A stretch of 64,000 nt of DNA, taken from contig JANAVB010004046.1 of NCBI GenBank assembly GCA_029216955.1, positions 117,501 to 181,500 of the forward strand. Reading direction: 5' to 3'. The first letter of the stretch is position 1. Every line of letters begins with the position of its first letter. This document shows, in pieces, positions 11,991-22,379 of this stretch. This DNA is from Iris pallida (lineage: Eukaryota > Streptophyta > Magnoliopsida > Asparagales > Iridaceae). The notes under the pieces are model-generated. The model was not told where the DNA came from. It ran no database searches and saw only the letters and a list, made by a program, of their open reading frames with translations. The position numbers and the translations under genes were made by a program.

Positions 11991-12513
11991 TCCACCGACA
12001 CCGTTGTTTGTTGGTTGACGACCAGATCTGATGGTGGACTACTTTTAGGATTTTCTAACCCTAAAATTAGGTATCTCATCTTATTTATATGAGGTGAGGG
12101 TAGAGGCACAAAAGGAAGGCAAAAAGTGGAGATTCGGGGTGCTCGTCCACAAGAAAATCTAAGAGAAAGTCCATACTTCGCTCTTAGGAGTTCGCCATCC
12201 AAGACAGAAGGAAGAAGAAGAAGATCTAATCGAGGAGTCAACTTCGGTTAGGGAGATTTCTACGGATTGGTGAGTGATCTCAATTGTAATATTCTTTTTT
12301 TTCTTGAGAGTGGTAGAGGGGGTTGAACCTATTAGGGCAAAGGGTTCAACGTGAGTTCTGTCAATCTTATAATTACATCTGAGTTATTAAAGGTTGTGAT
12401 TTGTCCAGGTGACATACGTCACAACCATGTACTTTTTATCTTATGCTTTGTGTCCGTTAGACGGTGGTTGGTTTTGATCCAGTGGGTTGGCAAACGCTTC
12501 TGTGCGCCCAACA
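11991..12513 (+). repeat. Truncated 5' LTR of the copia-like element
   Basis: Aligns with 17179-17675, sharing the CCAGATCTGATGGTGGACTA block and the ending GCGCCCAACA. The first part of the LTR, present at 14582-14780 in the 3' copy, is missing here. The left boundary is approximate because it merges into the microsatellite region. Confidence 0.75.
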
Positions 12514-12515
12514 AT

Positions 12516-12528
12516 TGGTATCAGAGCC
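12516..12528 (+). promoter_or_regulatory. Primer-binding site (initiator tRNA-Met type)
   Basis: TGGTATCAGAGCC lies two bases after the LTR end CCCAACA. This is the standard plant retrotransposon primer site matching the 3' end of initiator tRNA-Met. Neither gypsy family in this window has it. Confidence 0.9.
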
Positions 12529-12546
12529 TTGGAGATTCTGGCAACC

Positions 12547-13389
12547 ATGTCTACAAAGTAGATAAACACTCGAATGATCACCTTTACAAGGGAAACTGGA
12601 CAATTAAGAAGCCAAGAATGGAGGATCTACTCTGATGCAAGGACTTACATGGTCCATTGGAGGGGACAGCATAAAGCCAACAGACAAAGCTGCTAAAGAC
12701 TGGAAACGACTGGATCGAAAGGCCATTGGATTAATCCGCCAATGGTTGGATGATTCGTTGTTTCACCACATGTCCATGGAGATTTCGGCAAAAGCATTAT
12801 GGGGGAAGCTGCATTCACTGTACGAAAGAAAGATGGCTGGCAACAAGACATTTCTTATTCGCCAACTCGAAGTACATAGAGGGTGCTCCAGTGGCACAAT
12901 ATTTGAACAAGGTAAAGGGTATCATCAATCAGCTGTCTGTGATGAATATGGTGATTGATGATGAGCTTCAGGCCCTAATGCTCTTGAGTTATCCTTCAGA
13001 AAGCTGGAAGACATTGTAGTGTTGATGAGCAACTCCGCACCTGATGGAGTTGTCATGATGGAGGTAGTCAAAAGTAGCTGGTTTAATGAGGAGGTCCGGC
13101 ACAAGCAAATTGAATCATCGCAGGAGTCCACTCTGGTGGCTTCCTTCAGGAAGGGAAGACCCAAGTCACAGGCGATGACAGGGAAGAGTTCTCGGGATCT
13201 GCAATTGTGGACCGCAAGGAGGGCTATAATATTGTGGTAAAAGGGGATATCAAGATGAACTGCACAAAGCTCAAAGCTGCGAAGGCCAAAGGCAACGACA
13301 ATCATGAGGATCTCACAGTATTTGGAGATATCATCATCATAGCGTCCAACGCAAAAGAACCTTGTAGCATGTATCATGATGGCGACTAG
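12547..13389 (+). pseudogene. copia-type gag, frameshifted
   Basis: Encodes remains of a copia Gag (UBN2-like). The ATG at 12547 is followed within four codons by a stop. Recognisable blocks are spread over three frames: MEDLL at about 12618-12632, then DRKAIGLIRQWLDDSL and SAKALWGKLHSLYE at about 12710-12825, then YIEGAPVAQYLNKVKGIINQ at about 12870-12935 in another frame, and LMSNSAPDGVV after the stop at 13017-13019. A zinc-knuckle remnant (GDIKMNC) lies near 13245-13265. Several frameshifts and stops make it non-functional. The family order gag then protease is preserved with the next feature. Confidence 0.8.
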
Positions 13390-13713
13390 GTCATAGACAC
13401 GGGGGCGTCGTATCATGCCACTCCATATAAGAGGATCTTCATGTCATACAGCGACGGCAGGTTTGGACATGTGAAGATGGACGATAAGGGGACGGCTGCA
13501 GTTGTAGGCATCGGTAATGTGCACTTGACAACGGAGCTCGGTAAGAAACTCGTTCTCAAGGGTGTGCAACATGTACCAAGTTTATGCTACAACTTGGTTT
13601 CGGAAGAGAGGCTGGCAGATGATGGTTGTCATAGTTTGTTTGGGAATATAGATTGGATGCTTGCGAAGGGTTCCCAACAGCTGGCTTTGGGAGATTTGTG
13701 TTGTGGCATGTAA
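13390..13713 (+). pseudogene. copia-type protease fragment
   Basis: The aspartic protease motif DTGASYHAT is intact at about 13396-13422, followed by sequence typical of the copia protease to GAG-pre-integrase region (VGIGNVHL, LVLKGVQHVPSLCYNLVS). An in-frame TAG at 13387-13389 separates it from gag and a TAA ends it at 13711-13713. The GAG-pre zinc site and integrase core that should follow are absent. Domain identity is clear; activity is unlikely. Confidence 0.8.
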
Positions 13714-14581
13714 GGCTCAAGCCGCTGAGCTGTACAGGTAGACCACAGACACCGGATAGAGGCTCGAGGGGTGTTCGACAGGAGATGGATCGTTGAGAAC
13801 TTGCTTAGGATCTAGAGGCTTCTAGATGCTTTGAGGGATACGAAAGATTCGGTTCATCGAGACAAAGCGAAGGATGGTGTTCAGTCAAAGATTGAGGGTC
13901 GGCCTGTCGGTCTCATGACAGCTAGTCGGTCTCTAGGTGGAGGTTGCTCTACGAATCCAGTTTTGGCGACAGGTGGTTTGCCAAAGCTTCACGGAGGGAC
14001 ATCGGTTTCAGCAGTTCGAAGCCAGGAAGGAGATCAAGGTTTACAGCAAACTCAATCTAAGACGGGAGCATCATCATTCACGCAGTTCAAGAGAAGTTGT
14101 GGGTCATCGAGGCATGCACAGTACGTGATATTCTGCTCGAGGACGCATGTGTATGGGGGAGATTCAAGTTCGGACACAAAGATGGGCAGGTTCAGTAGTT
14201 CGAATCTCGTGAGAACCGTACCGTCAGCTTGGTTGGCCAGCCAAAGGTGAAGAAACTCGTCGGAACGTTAACACTTTCCAATGGAAGACGGAAGTCGGGG
14301 ATAGGCAGCCGAGACTTACGGTGAGGCTGATCATCAGGGACTTCGGTCTTGGTTGTGTCATTGATATCGGTAGGATCCCGGTGGTATAGGAGGTGCTACG
14401 CATGGAAAATAGCGTCGACGTGACGGTCGAGGAGCTGGAGACAAAGGAAGATGTAAAACAGCTCGGGGGATCGGAGATCAGTGGCATGGGTGAGCAGGAA
14501 CTTTGTCGCGGGACGACATTCTTGGAGTCCAATTGAGGAGCCATGGGGTCAACACCCTATCATCATACTAGAGGGAGAGAT
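13714..14581 (+). other. Internal non-coding part of the copia-like element, with polypurine tract
   Basis: No integrase, RT or RNase H motif is visible in any frame. The 139-codon frame at 13831-14250 shows no family resemblance I recognise. The purine-rich run CTAGAGGGAGAGA at 14568-14580 directly precedes the 3' LTR and is the likely polypurine tract. Confidence 0.7.
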
Positions 14582-17500
14582 TGTTGGAGGACTCCAGTTT
14601 GGATTTGGTAAGAGCAAATTTTGGAGCCCAAATATGGTAAAAGAATTAATTTGATATAATTTGAAATTCTACATTAAATTTATAATTTAATTAGGTTTAC
14701 AAATTTGTATCAAATATTTAATTTGACCAAATTTGGACGTCCATAATTGGTGATGGAATATAATCTACACCGTTGGTTGTTGGTGGACGGCCTGTAGTGC
14801 CCCATCCCGCTCAGTCAATCGGAGGAATCGAAACGCCAACGACGTTCGGACTTAGCCATGCAACGGCGACTCGAAGGCCCGCTTGGTCGAGGCGACTCCT
14901 CGTTCAGGTGGAGTAGTTTCGGTGAACTTGCCTCATCTTAGCTTTCACATAATAAATTGCATGTTTTTAACTTGCACAAGTAGGCTTGATAATAAAAGAG
15001 ATGAATCCACATAGCTAAGGGAATAATCCCGACGGGTCGAATTGAGTTAGAATATGGAAAGGTCCAACGGTCGACTTAGAGTTGGTGCACGACGTGCTTT
15101 GAAAATGACACTCGATCCTTCGTCCCGTAGTTTGGGAGAAGGAAAGTTGGTCTTCGACACAAAACTATGAACTTGCGTAAGTCATAGGCGTCGCTCACGA
15201 AAATGCTCGATAAAGCATACACACTTCCACTGCGCAAGGCTTGCATAGCCGTTGCTCGTCCCTCGGGTTAAGTCGTAGGCTTGAGTAAGTTAGGCAAAGT
15301 TATGCCAGTCGACCTAAGTCATTCCAAGTGTTGTCCCGCTCATTCTGCGGTTGTCAAGTTAAATAGTCCCACGATCCCAAGGTTCGTCATATGAGGTATG
15401 ACTTGGACGATAGCGTTGCATAGAATACGAGTTAGTTTAAGGCACGAGCCACAATTGGTTCAGTGAAAAGTTAGCCATGGTCTGTCGATACTTAAGAAAC
15501 ACATTATGTTCAAGTTAAGTGGAAAGGCTATGCCGCAGCCATTTTCGGAGTTCAAAGAATGTTAAGTCTAAGCGATGGTTAGTCGCCGAGAGAAAATATG
15601 TCGGGACTGTAGTTTAGTCGCTGAGGCAACCCTGGTTTGGACTCTGCAAAAGAAGTGTGAAAAGTGGAAAAAGTAAAGCAAAGGAACTAAGTGATGATGA
15701 TGAGACCATGCAATTACGTTAAGTCTAGAAGTTAGCGTAGGCGCATGGTCATGGACAACTTGTCGACAAGGGCGATGGTTCTTCGAGCGGCAACCCGGGG
15801 CCACGGGACCGACTCGGCCTAGGAAGAACAAATTATAACCGAGCTGGGTAATAGGCAATTGGTAGTACGGGAACTTGCATCGGAGATCGCTACTTGCGGT
15901 GCAAGGATCCCGTTTGCTAGGCTATGTCCACGATGGCTAGTTAATGCCAGTGACCATTCATATAGATGGGTTGGCACGGGCGGTAATCCGCGTGTGTGCC
16001 TTTGGACTGAGTTGAGTTGAATGTGTATACCATTAGAAGACACAATGTCTAGGCCTAAGATTTGGCTGCAATGAAGGCGGCGTGCTTCGGCACGAGATGT
16101 GGCGTCGAGTGTTAAGTCGTTGGCATAGAGTTGCATGAGTTAGACTTGAGCTATTGCGATTAAGTCGAGAAGGGCCGTAGGACAAGTTGGGTGAAGTTAC
16201 GTTGAGTTGCTGGCCACGATCTCGAAATGTGAGGCACGGCCGCGTTGTCACAACCAAAGTCTAAGTCAAGACTAAGCGAGGAGGCACTGCCTCAGAGATA
16301 TTGAAGCACGAAGCGAGTTCATGGAACGACCGAGTCGTTACATCACAGAGTATGGCACGAAAGACAAGTATGAGTCGGTACGTCGACAATGCAAGCACGA
16401 GAAAGGTCTAGAGGCAAGGAAATGGAGTCTATCGTGTAGTTGTGTCTCTGATTATGGCCGTAAGGCAAGCACGACTTGATAGGTTAACATTGTTGAGTAG
16501 ACGTTATTGTTGCAAGCACGGGATGGTCCTCAGACACAAATATGCCAAGGCATTTGTCATAAAACTGATCCTAAGACAAGACTAGAAAGATAATTGATAA
16601 GAATGGACTACGTTGCACAAAGTAAATCAAACGTGTTGGTTTTGTATGGGTGGACGAGGATCCACCAGTACAGTTGAGTACTGACACCCACATAGTTTAC
16701 ATGTGCAGGCACAAATAGAATCTAGTGGCACGGAGCTCGCTTGGATGCGTCGAGCCACGGAGTCCCTTGGCGATTCGAAGCGTGCGACCGCATGGAGTCA
16801 AGACTTATACGAGACATAATGTATGGACATCGCCTTCCGAAGCATCCGCTGACTCGAGACTTGTATTAAGAGATGAGAGAGAGCTGAGTGACTTGTAATG
16901 TGAGCTTGAATGAGCTTGAGAGACTTGTAATCTTGGCCTTGCGTCCCTTTGTAACCTTTATTTCAATATCAATAAAAGAGTGTTTTGCAATGACTTGTGT
17001 TTTGCTTCAAATTTTGCTACTATTATTCAATGTCTCTGCTTGGGACTTCTATGCGACGACCCCTTCGCAGCCGCTGAAATCGGCCGTTATGAAACCCGCC
17101 TTGCATGAGCGCAAGCTAGGCTCGTGCGGCATCACACCTTAGCGAGGACGATCGCTCCTACGGGAGCGGGACGTGACACGGCCAGATCTGATGGTGGACT
17201 ACTTTTAGGATTTTTTTACCCTAAAATTAGGTTTCTCATATTATTTATATGAGGTGGGGGTGGAGGCACAAAAGGAAAGTACAAAGTGGAGATTCGGGAT
17301 GCTCGTCCATAAGAAAATCTAAGAGAAAGTTCATACTTTGCTCTTAAGACTTCGACATCCAAGACGGAAGGAAGAAGAAGATCTAATCGAGGAGTCGTCA
17401 ACTTCGGTTAGGAAGATTGCTACGGGTTGGTGAGCGATCTCAATTGTAATCTTCTGTTTTTCTTCTTGAAAGTGATGCGGGGGCTGTCTATTAGGGCAAA

Positions 17501-17675
17501 GGGTTCAATGTGAGTTCTGTCAATCTTGTAATTTCATCTGAGTTATTAAAGGTTGGAATTTGTCCAGGTGACGTACGTCACCGCCATATATTTGTCTTCA
17601 TCTTGTGTTTGGTATCCGTTACACGGAAGTTGATTTGGATCAGGTGGGTTGGCAAACGCTTTCGTGCGCCCAACA
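14582..17675 (+). repeat. 3' LTR of the copia-like element, split by an insertion
   Basis: The two parts are 14582-14792 and 17179-17675 (the first five bases of the second part, CGGCC, being the duplicated target). Together they make an LTR of about 0.7 kb beginning TGTTGG and ending CCAACA. The second half matches the surviving 5' LTR closely. Confidence 0.85.
14793..17178 (+). mobile_element. Solo LTR (2386 bp), gypsy-like, inside the copia 3' LTR
   Basis: Begins TGTAGTGCCCCATCCCGCTC and ends GAGCGGGACGTGACA, so the termini are TG...CA with a short imperfect inverted match. It is flanked by an exact 5 bp duplication, CGGCC, at 14788-14792 and 17179-17183. It has no internal direct terminal repeats and no retroviral domains, so it is best read as a solo LTR left by LTR-LTR recombination. 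A polyadenylation-like AATAAAAG lies near 16971. ORFs on its minus strand look like chance. Confidence 0.85.
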
Positions 17676-19539
17676 CAAGTATCAATTGTTATGTATTGAA
17701 TATTATTCTTGGATCTAATGTTTCTGATTGCATCTTGCTAGATCTGATTTTAGAAGGTTGTGTTGTGTCGGAGTAGGTAGTACGTGTACGTATTAGCTAC
17801 ATAGACAGCTTGAAGCTGAATGCCCGATTGATTGGTTTGAAGGCTCCACCATTTGACCTTTAGCAAAAAGTTCAAGGAATCCGAAATGTAAAAATTGCAT
17901 TATAAATTCAATACATGGTCCCAAATGTACTTCAAAAGAATCAAAGCTATGTTAATTAGTTTGGAAATTGTCCTAGTAGTGGTCTTATGTAATTAATTAT
18001 CTTAGTTATCAATTTAACACATGAATTTTAATGCTAAGTCAGATCTATCGACTTTCTACATATGAATCATTGGGTTGTTCACGAAGACCACATCAAGACC
18101 CAAATCGTACCAAGAGAGTGAAAACATCGACCTTCTTCTTTCTTGGATATTTATGGCGATGAACCTATATCAAACTAATAGAGACTGCAGACTTCTTCAC
18201 ATAAATTCAAGCTTTAGGACAGATCCTCACAAGTAGTCCCATTTTTCTTGCTTATTCTTAAATTTTTAACAAATATAACTTGTAATTATCAATAGATTGA
18301 GATATTGGGGGCAATAATAGTTTGATGGGAAGAACTCTTTCATGTAACCTCTATCAATAGTTTGCAGCGAAACAATATAACTTGTAATTTTAATTAATTG
18401 ATCTTGAATGCGTGGACTATTTGTATACGACACTTAACCAAATTTGTCAAAATAAAAAATGTGAGTACAAATGAGATCCAAATATTCGAATATAAACTAA
18501 TTAAACTATGATCTTATAATAAGAGATGTGGGACTAAATATTGAAAATTCACAATTATATTTGTAGAACAAAAAGGTGCTATAATAAATATATAATTTTT
18601 GACCCTAACTATAGCTCTAGAGTTATGGGACAAATGGCATAAACTTTTACATGGTATAAGAACATACAACCAGAATCAAATTCACTGACACCATTATAAA
18701 CGGATTAAAAAAAAGGTTATATCGTTACGTGAGTCCAACTCTCGATTCAAAATGGACCTTCGACCTACAGAGACATTATTATAAATATATAATTTTCAAT
18801 CATCACTACAATTTATAGGATCATCACTACAATTCTAGAGTTAAGATACACTTGACAATAGAGTTAAGTTGCAGAGTGACGGAAACTTTAACACACTGTA
18901 AGTTAATAGTTATCATAACATGAAAACAATATACTTGATCCTCAAATTTTACCATAAAAAAGAAAATAAATGACATGCAAGGACAAAAGATCAAGCACTA
19001 GTGTCCTAAAGACCCAGTTGGGATTGGGACATGAGTTTGGGTCCAATCTTTTCATGAGGATCAAGTACTGTTTTGCTAGCAAAGGGGACACAGTTGCAGC
19101 TGAGCCCCCATCCCTACCGAATGCCCAATTTAAGAGAAACATGATGAGTGCGTTCTCATTGGTAGTTTGGCCCCATACTAAATAGGAGGAAATTCCACCA
19201 TCTACTTGTTTCAACCTCCTCTACTTAATTAGTAAACTTTGTAATACCTTATACCACAAAGTGTTTGAATATAAATCTATAAACCTCGTTTCGAAGTGGA
19301 AGGACAAGAGTTTTAACCTCGTATCAAAGCAATCCGTTAATTTTATAAAAGAATTAGACCACCCATATAAGATAGGTCTTCAACAATCGAAATGTGGAGA
19401 CGTATTGAGTAATATAATTATAAAAAGGTTCTAAAGGCATTTTATTTTTTAGTTAGGCTAGTTTAATTTTTTTTTATACTTATTTATAAGTTTGTCACCG
19501 GAAAAATTGCTTCAGGTTTGTCAGAAAATTTTCAGGACA
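17676..19539. other. AT-rich intergenic sequence, nothing recognised
   Basis: No gene, RNA or clear repeat boundary is seen. The short frames at 18942-19214 (minus) and 18970-19185 (plus) overlap each other on opposite strands and have no recognisable motif. Confidence 0.55.
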
Positions 19540-19780
19540 ATCAAAAAACTTGACTGTCTTATTATTGGAAGGATTGTCAAAAATTGGAAAGTCCTTTCTA
19601 TTAGAAGAACTGTCAAATATTTCGACAATTCTAATGTTTGGAACAGTCAAAAAATTTGACAGTCCTACCTATTGGAAGGACTGTCAAATATTTCGACATT
19701 CCAATTTTTTTAGGACTGTCGAAATAGTTGACAGTCCTTCCAATAGAAAGGACTGTCAAATATTTCGACATTACTGATGA
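19540..19780. repeat. Cluster of inverted and direct copies of a short motif
   Basis: The motif GGACTGTCAAATATTTCGACA and its inverse occur about seven times with variations (for example near 19677-19697 and 19750-19770), separated by the phrase TATTGGAAG or its inverse. The arrangement can fold into several hairpins. It abuts the ankyrin-like gene fragment and may be a subterminal region of an unidentified DNA transposon; no terminal inverted repeat was found. Confidence 0.7.
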
Positions 19781-19819
19781 TGGTGATGCCACCGGCAGTA
19801 CCCCCATCATCCCTCTGTC

Positions 19820-20130
19820 GAGCCCTGACTCCACTACCTGCCGCCCGCAGCCGAAGACGAAGATAAGGAGGGGGTCGGTGCCGAGGAGCTCGCCGCAATA
19901 GCCACTCGCGGAGGAGCGGGGAACCGACGGAGGCGAGGTGGGGTCCGACGAAGACGAATACGAAGAGGGGGTCATGCGAAGGCGGTTGTAGGGAGTTGAG
20001 GCGGCAGAGGAGCGAGGAGGGGGTCCGGTCAGAGGGACTCGAGGCGGCGGAGGAGCTTGCGGACGAGATTATAGTGGCCGTTGGCAACAACGAGGTCGAC
20101 AGGGGAGGCGTACCCAGCCTCGATTAGCAC
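19820..20130 (-). pseudogene. Fragment of a plant ankyrin-repeat protein gene
   Basis: This GC-rich island in AT-rich surroundings reads on the minus strand, from about 20130 down, as ASPVDLVVANGHYNLVRKLL, closely resembling the N-terminal region of plant ankyrin-repeat proteins (recalled from the family, not searched). The frame then meets a stop (TGA at about 20029-20031). Further along, in a different frame, GELLGTDPLLIFVF resembles the next block of the same proteins. The piece is therefore a rearranged, frameshifted exon fragment, possibly carried here by a transposon because a repeat cluster adjoins it. No start codon, full ankyrin repeats or membrane segments are present. It could instead be a decayed local gene. 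Confidence 0.55.
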
Positions 20131-21549
20131 CAAATAATTTGGATGTGGATAGCACCAAAGAAAATTTTGGACTATTATAAATAAAAATTGGATCGGCCTG
20201 GAATATCACCAAGTAATAGGCTAGTCTAAGTAAAAAAATCAAGTACTTTTAGAATTTCTCTAATTTTATCGCTCAGCAACATTCTAGAACTTTGGTACGT
20301 ACACTATAGGATGTGTCACAAATGTACAACAAAGTAGCTTAGGACGAAGACCAAAAATGATGTCGAAGTTGACCAAATTGAGTTTGTGATGCCATATTAG
20401 GAGAAGCCATTAGTGTTATTCTGACATTTTCCATGATATATAGAGCTATAGGGGCTTAGGATGACATGTTAAAAGAACGATTGTTGTGGTCTGGAATGTA
20501 AGATGGCATTTTCTATGAGAGTGCTAAATGAGCTTAGGAGGGTATATATTAGGAATGTGCACCAGATCTATTCCAAATATATATGCAGGAATGTGAGTGA
20601 GAATGTGAGTGAAAATGCATTGATATGTTGCCTCCTCCTCCTCCTCCTCCTCCTCCTCCTACTTCTCCTCCAGCCCACCCCAAAAAAAAATATTTATAAT
20701 TTTTTTCTATATAAATTTTTTTTTTTGCTTTTCTTTATATAGATTTATTTACTTCTAGTCCACCCAAATTTTTGTTAGTCCATCCTAGACATAATTTCTG
20801 GATCCACCCTTGCTCCTCCTGAAGATACAAGAGGGGGTGAATGATATGGTTATTTCTTCTCATCCGGAAACTCATTTGGTGCCCAATACAATTGGGACAT
20901 CAAACTACTTGCATATTCATATGGACTTTCATATGGACGTCTGGTCAAATTCATTAGGAATTCAAATGAACGTATCCGAAATGCACGTCCAAATTTACTC
21001 TTTACCAATATAAATGTTTGAGCCAAAATAAATCTTAACTCGACAGGAAAGTAGCATAAGAGCTACACTTGTTGGAAACTGATTGGCAACGCATTATATA
21101 TATATATATACCAAACATTCATAACCTATTTGGAAACTTTAACTCATCATATTTCATAACGTGCAAAAAAAATGACCATCAATCAGACTTTTCGGAACTT
21201 AGCTACAAAGTTGCGTTTAGTTGAAAGCATGTTTCAGAAACGGACGTTTGGTAAAGAAACACCTAGCTACGACTACATTCTCATGACCTAAAAGTAGATC
21301 ACTGTCTGTGTAGAATAGAATATGTAATGGTGCCTGATAAAGAGTGGATCAGTCGGCTCCACCACCTTCCTTCCTTCCTCTAGAGCTCATCACCAAATCA
21401 CAGTCCAGTCCAAATAGAGGCATACATACGCACGCAACATAGATAGATAACCATCCCATAGATACATACACAAATAAGCATGTTCATGTCCATGTTCATG
21501 AAGGACAACGACAAAAGTAGAATTAAGAAAGCACTAACGCGTCAATCAA
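20131..21549. other. Intergenic, downstream of the VQ gene; simple repeats only
   Basis: Contains a (CTC)n run at about 20632-20662, poly-T stretches near 20698-20750, and AT-rich sequence without recognised coding. The part next to 21549 is the 3' side of the minus-strand VQ gene and should hold its 3' untranslated region; no single polyadenylation signal stands out. Confidence 0.55.
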
Positions 21550-22089
21550 TCAAGAAGAGCTGCCGGCGTTGCCAGCAGCTCTCGGGGACGTCAACGGGAA
21601 CAGCGTCAGCAGCCTCGGCGGCGGCTCGGGTGCGGCGCCCCCGCCCCTCGGCGAGGGGATGAGGTAGAATCCCTTCTCCGCAATTGCCTTCTCCTCGGGA
21701 TCGAAGACGAGAGGCGTGACCGGGCTGAGCGCGAGCGAGGGGAAGTCGAGGGCGCTCGGCGACAGAATCTCGCTCCTCTGCTGCTGCTGCTGCAGCTGGT
21801 GTTTGGCCGGGCTGACGATGTTGAGGTGGTGGGCGATGTTCTTGAGCCCGCTGTTGCGGCGCTCGTAGAGCTTGAACGCCGGCCTCTTCGGCCCGGTCGG
21901 CTTCGGGGGGATCGGGTGGGCCTTCGCTGCTGCGGAGGCCGCCGTCTCGGCCGTGCCGGTCAGCATCTGGACGACCTGCTTGAAGGAGGTGGTGTCGGCT
22001 TGGACGAAGGTGGTGGGGAACTGGTTGGGGTCCGGTCGCGGCGAGGGGAGGGGAGTGCTGGTGGTGGGAGTTGGGGGCTGATCTTCCAT
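21550..22089 (-). CDS. VQ-motif-containing protein, 179 aa, probable MAP-kinase substrate type
   Basis: A single-exon plant regulatory gene. Residues 36-45 read FKQVVQMLTG, the FxxxVQxLTG signature by which VQ proteins bind WRKY transcription factors, usually in the nucleus. The C-terminal half has the conserved blocks FPSLALSPVTPL (116-127) and IAEKGFYLIPSPRG (136-149), plus many Ser/Thr-Pro sites (16, 93, 110, 122, 125, 146, 168), as in the VQ subgroup phosphorylated by MPK3/MPK6. A short Gln run lies at 98-104. The ATG at 22087-22089 was chosen because upstream in-frame sequence is CT-rich and leader-like and because homologous VQ proteins start shortly before the motif; stop TGA at 21550-21552. 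The coding region is GC-rich in an AT-rich setting. It is likely intact, and is the only convincing host protein gene here. Exact orthology is not claimed. Confidence 0.92.
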   Translation of the reverse strand: MEDQPPTPTTSTPLPSPRPDPNQFPTTFVQADTTSFKQVVQMLTGTAETAASAAAKAHPIPPKPTGPKRPAFKLYERRNSGLKNIAHHLNIVSPAKHQLQQQQQRSEILSPSALDFPSLALSPVTPLVFDPEEKAIAEKGFYLIPSPRGGGAAPEPPPRLLTLFPLTSPRAAGNAGSSS

Positions 22090-22367
22090 TGGGATGTAAA
22101 GAAAGAAAGAAGAAGTGGAGAATGAAGGAGGAGGAAGATGGGGAATGGAATGGGAGTGGGAGAATAATATGCTTTGTAACTTTGTGAGTGGCAAAGATAA
22201 AGAAAGAAGGTTTTTGAGGAGTGAGCAAGTGAGAGAAGAGGATGCAAAGGAGTGAGTGTAGAGTATCTTTGTTACTTTGTATAAGCACTTACTAACTTTT
22301 GCTATTCTTGCATTGGTCCTCAGTAAAAAAAAAAAAAAAAAAAGAATCATTTGGTTTCACCCACTAC

Positions 22368-22376
22368 TTTATATAT
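22368..22376 (-). promoter_or_regulatory. TATA box of the VQ gene
   Basis: On the minus strand TATATAAAG lies about 280 bp upstream of the ATG. It is followed by a poly-T run (A-run on the plus strand, 22324-22343) and then a long CT-rich leader (about 22090-22300), as is common in plant genes. The spacing fits a start site near 22340. Inferred from sequence only. Confidence 0.6.
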
Positions 22377-22379
22377 AAA

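Larger units (their letters stand above)
11991..17675 (+). mobile_element. Non-autonomous Ty1/copia-like element (gag and protease only)
   Basis: A degenerate copia-type element. The 5' LTR is truncated on its left (11991-12513). A canonical primer-binding site complementary to initiator tRNA-Met follows at 12516-12528. A copia-type gag and a protease remnant lie at 12547-13713, then about 850 bp without recognisable pol, a polypurine tract (14568-14580) and a 3' LTR from TGTTGGAGG (14582) to CCCAACA (17675). That LTR is split by a 2.4 kb insertion at 14793-17178. Integrase, reverse transcriptase and RNase H are missing, so it resembles TR-GAG-type or internally deleted elements that need helper enzymes. 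No target duplication can be checked because the left LTR end is lost. Confidence 0.8.

Noticed and set aside
11777..12241. ORFs over the CA/TA microsatellite
   Set aside because: His-Thr or Tyr-Ile repeats produced by the dinucleotide run, overlapping on both strands.
21542..22288. 248-codon minus-strand ORF and plus-strand ORFs over the VQ gene
   Set aside because: Shadow frames of a GC-rich gene. Only the frame with the VQ motif and the conserved C-terminal blocks is supported; the N-terminal extension of that frame to 22350 is leader sequence.
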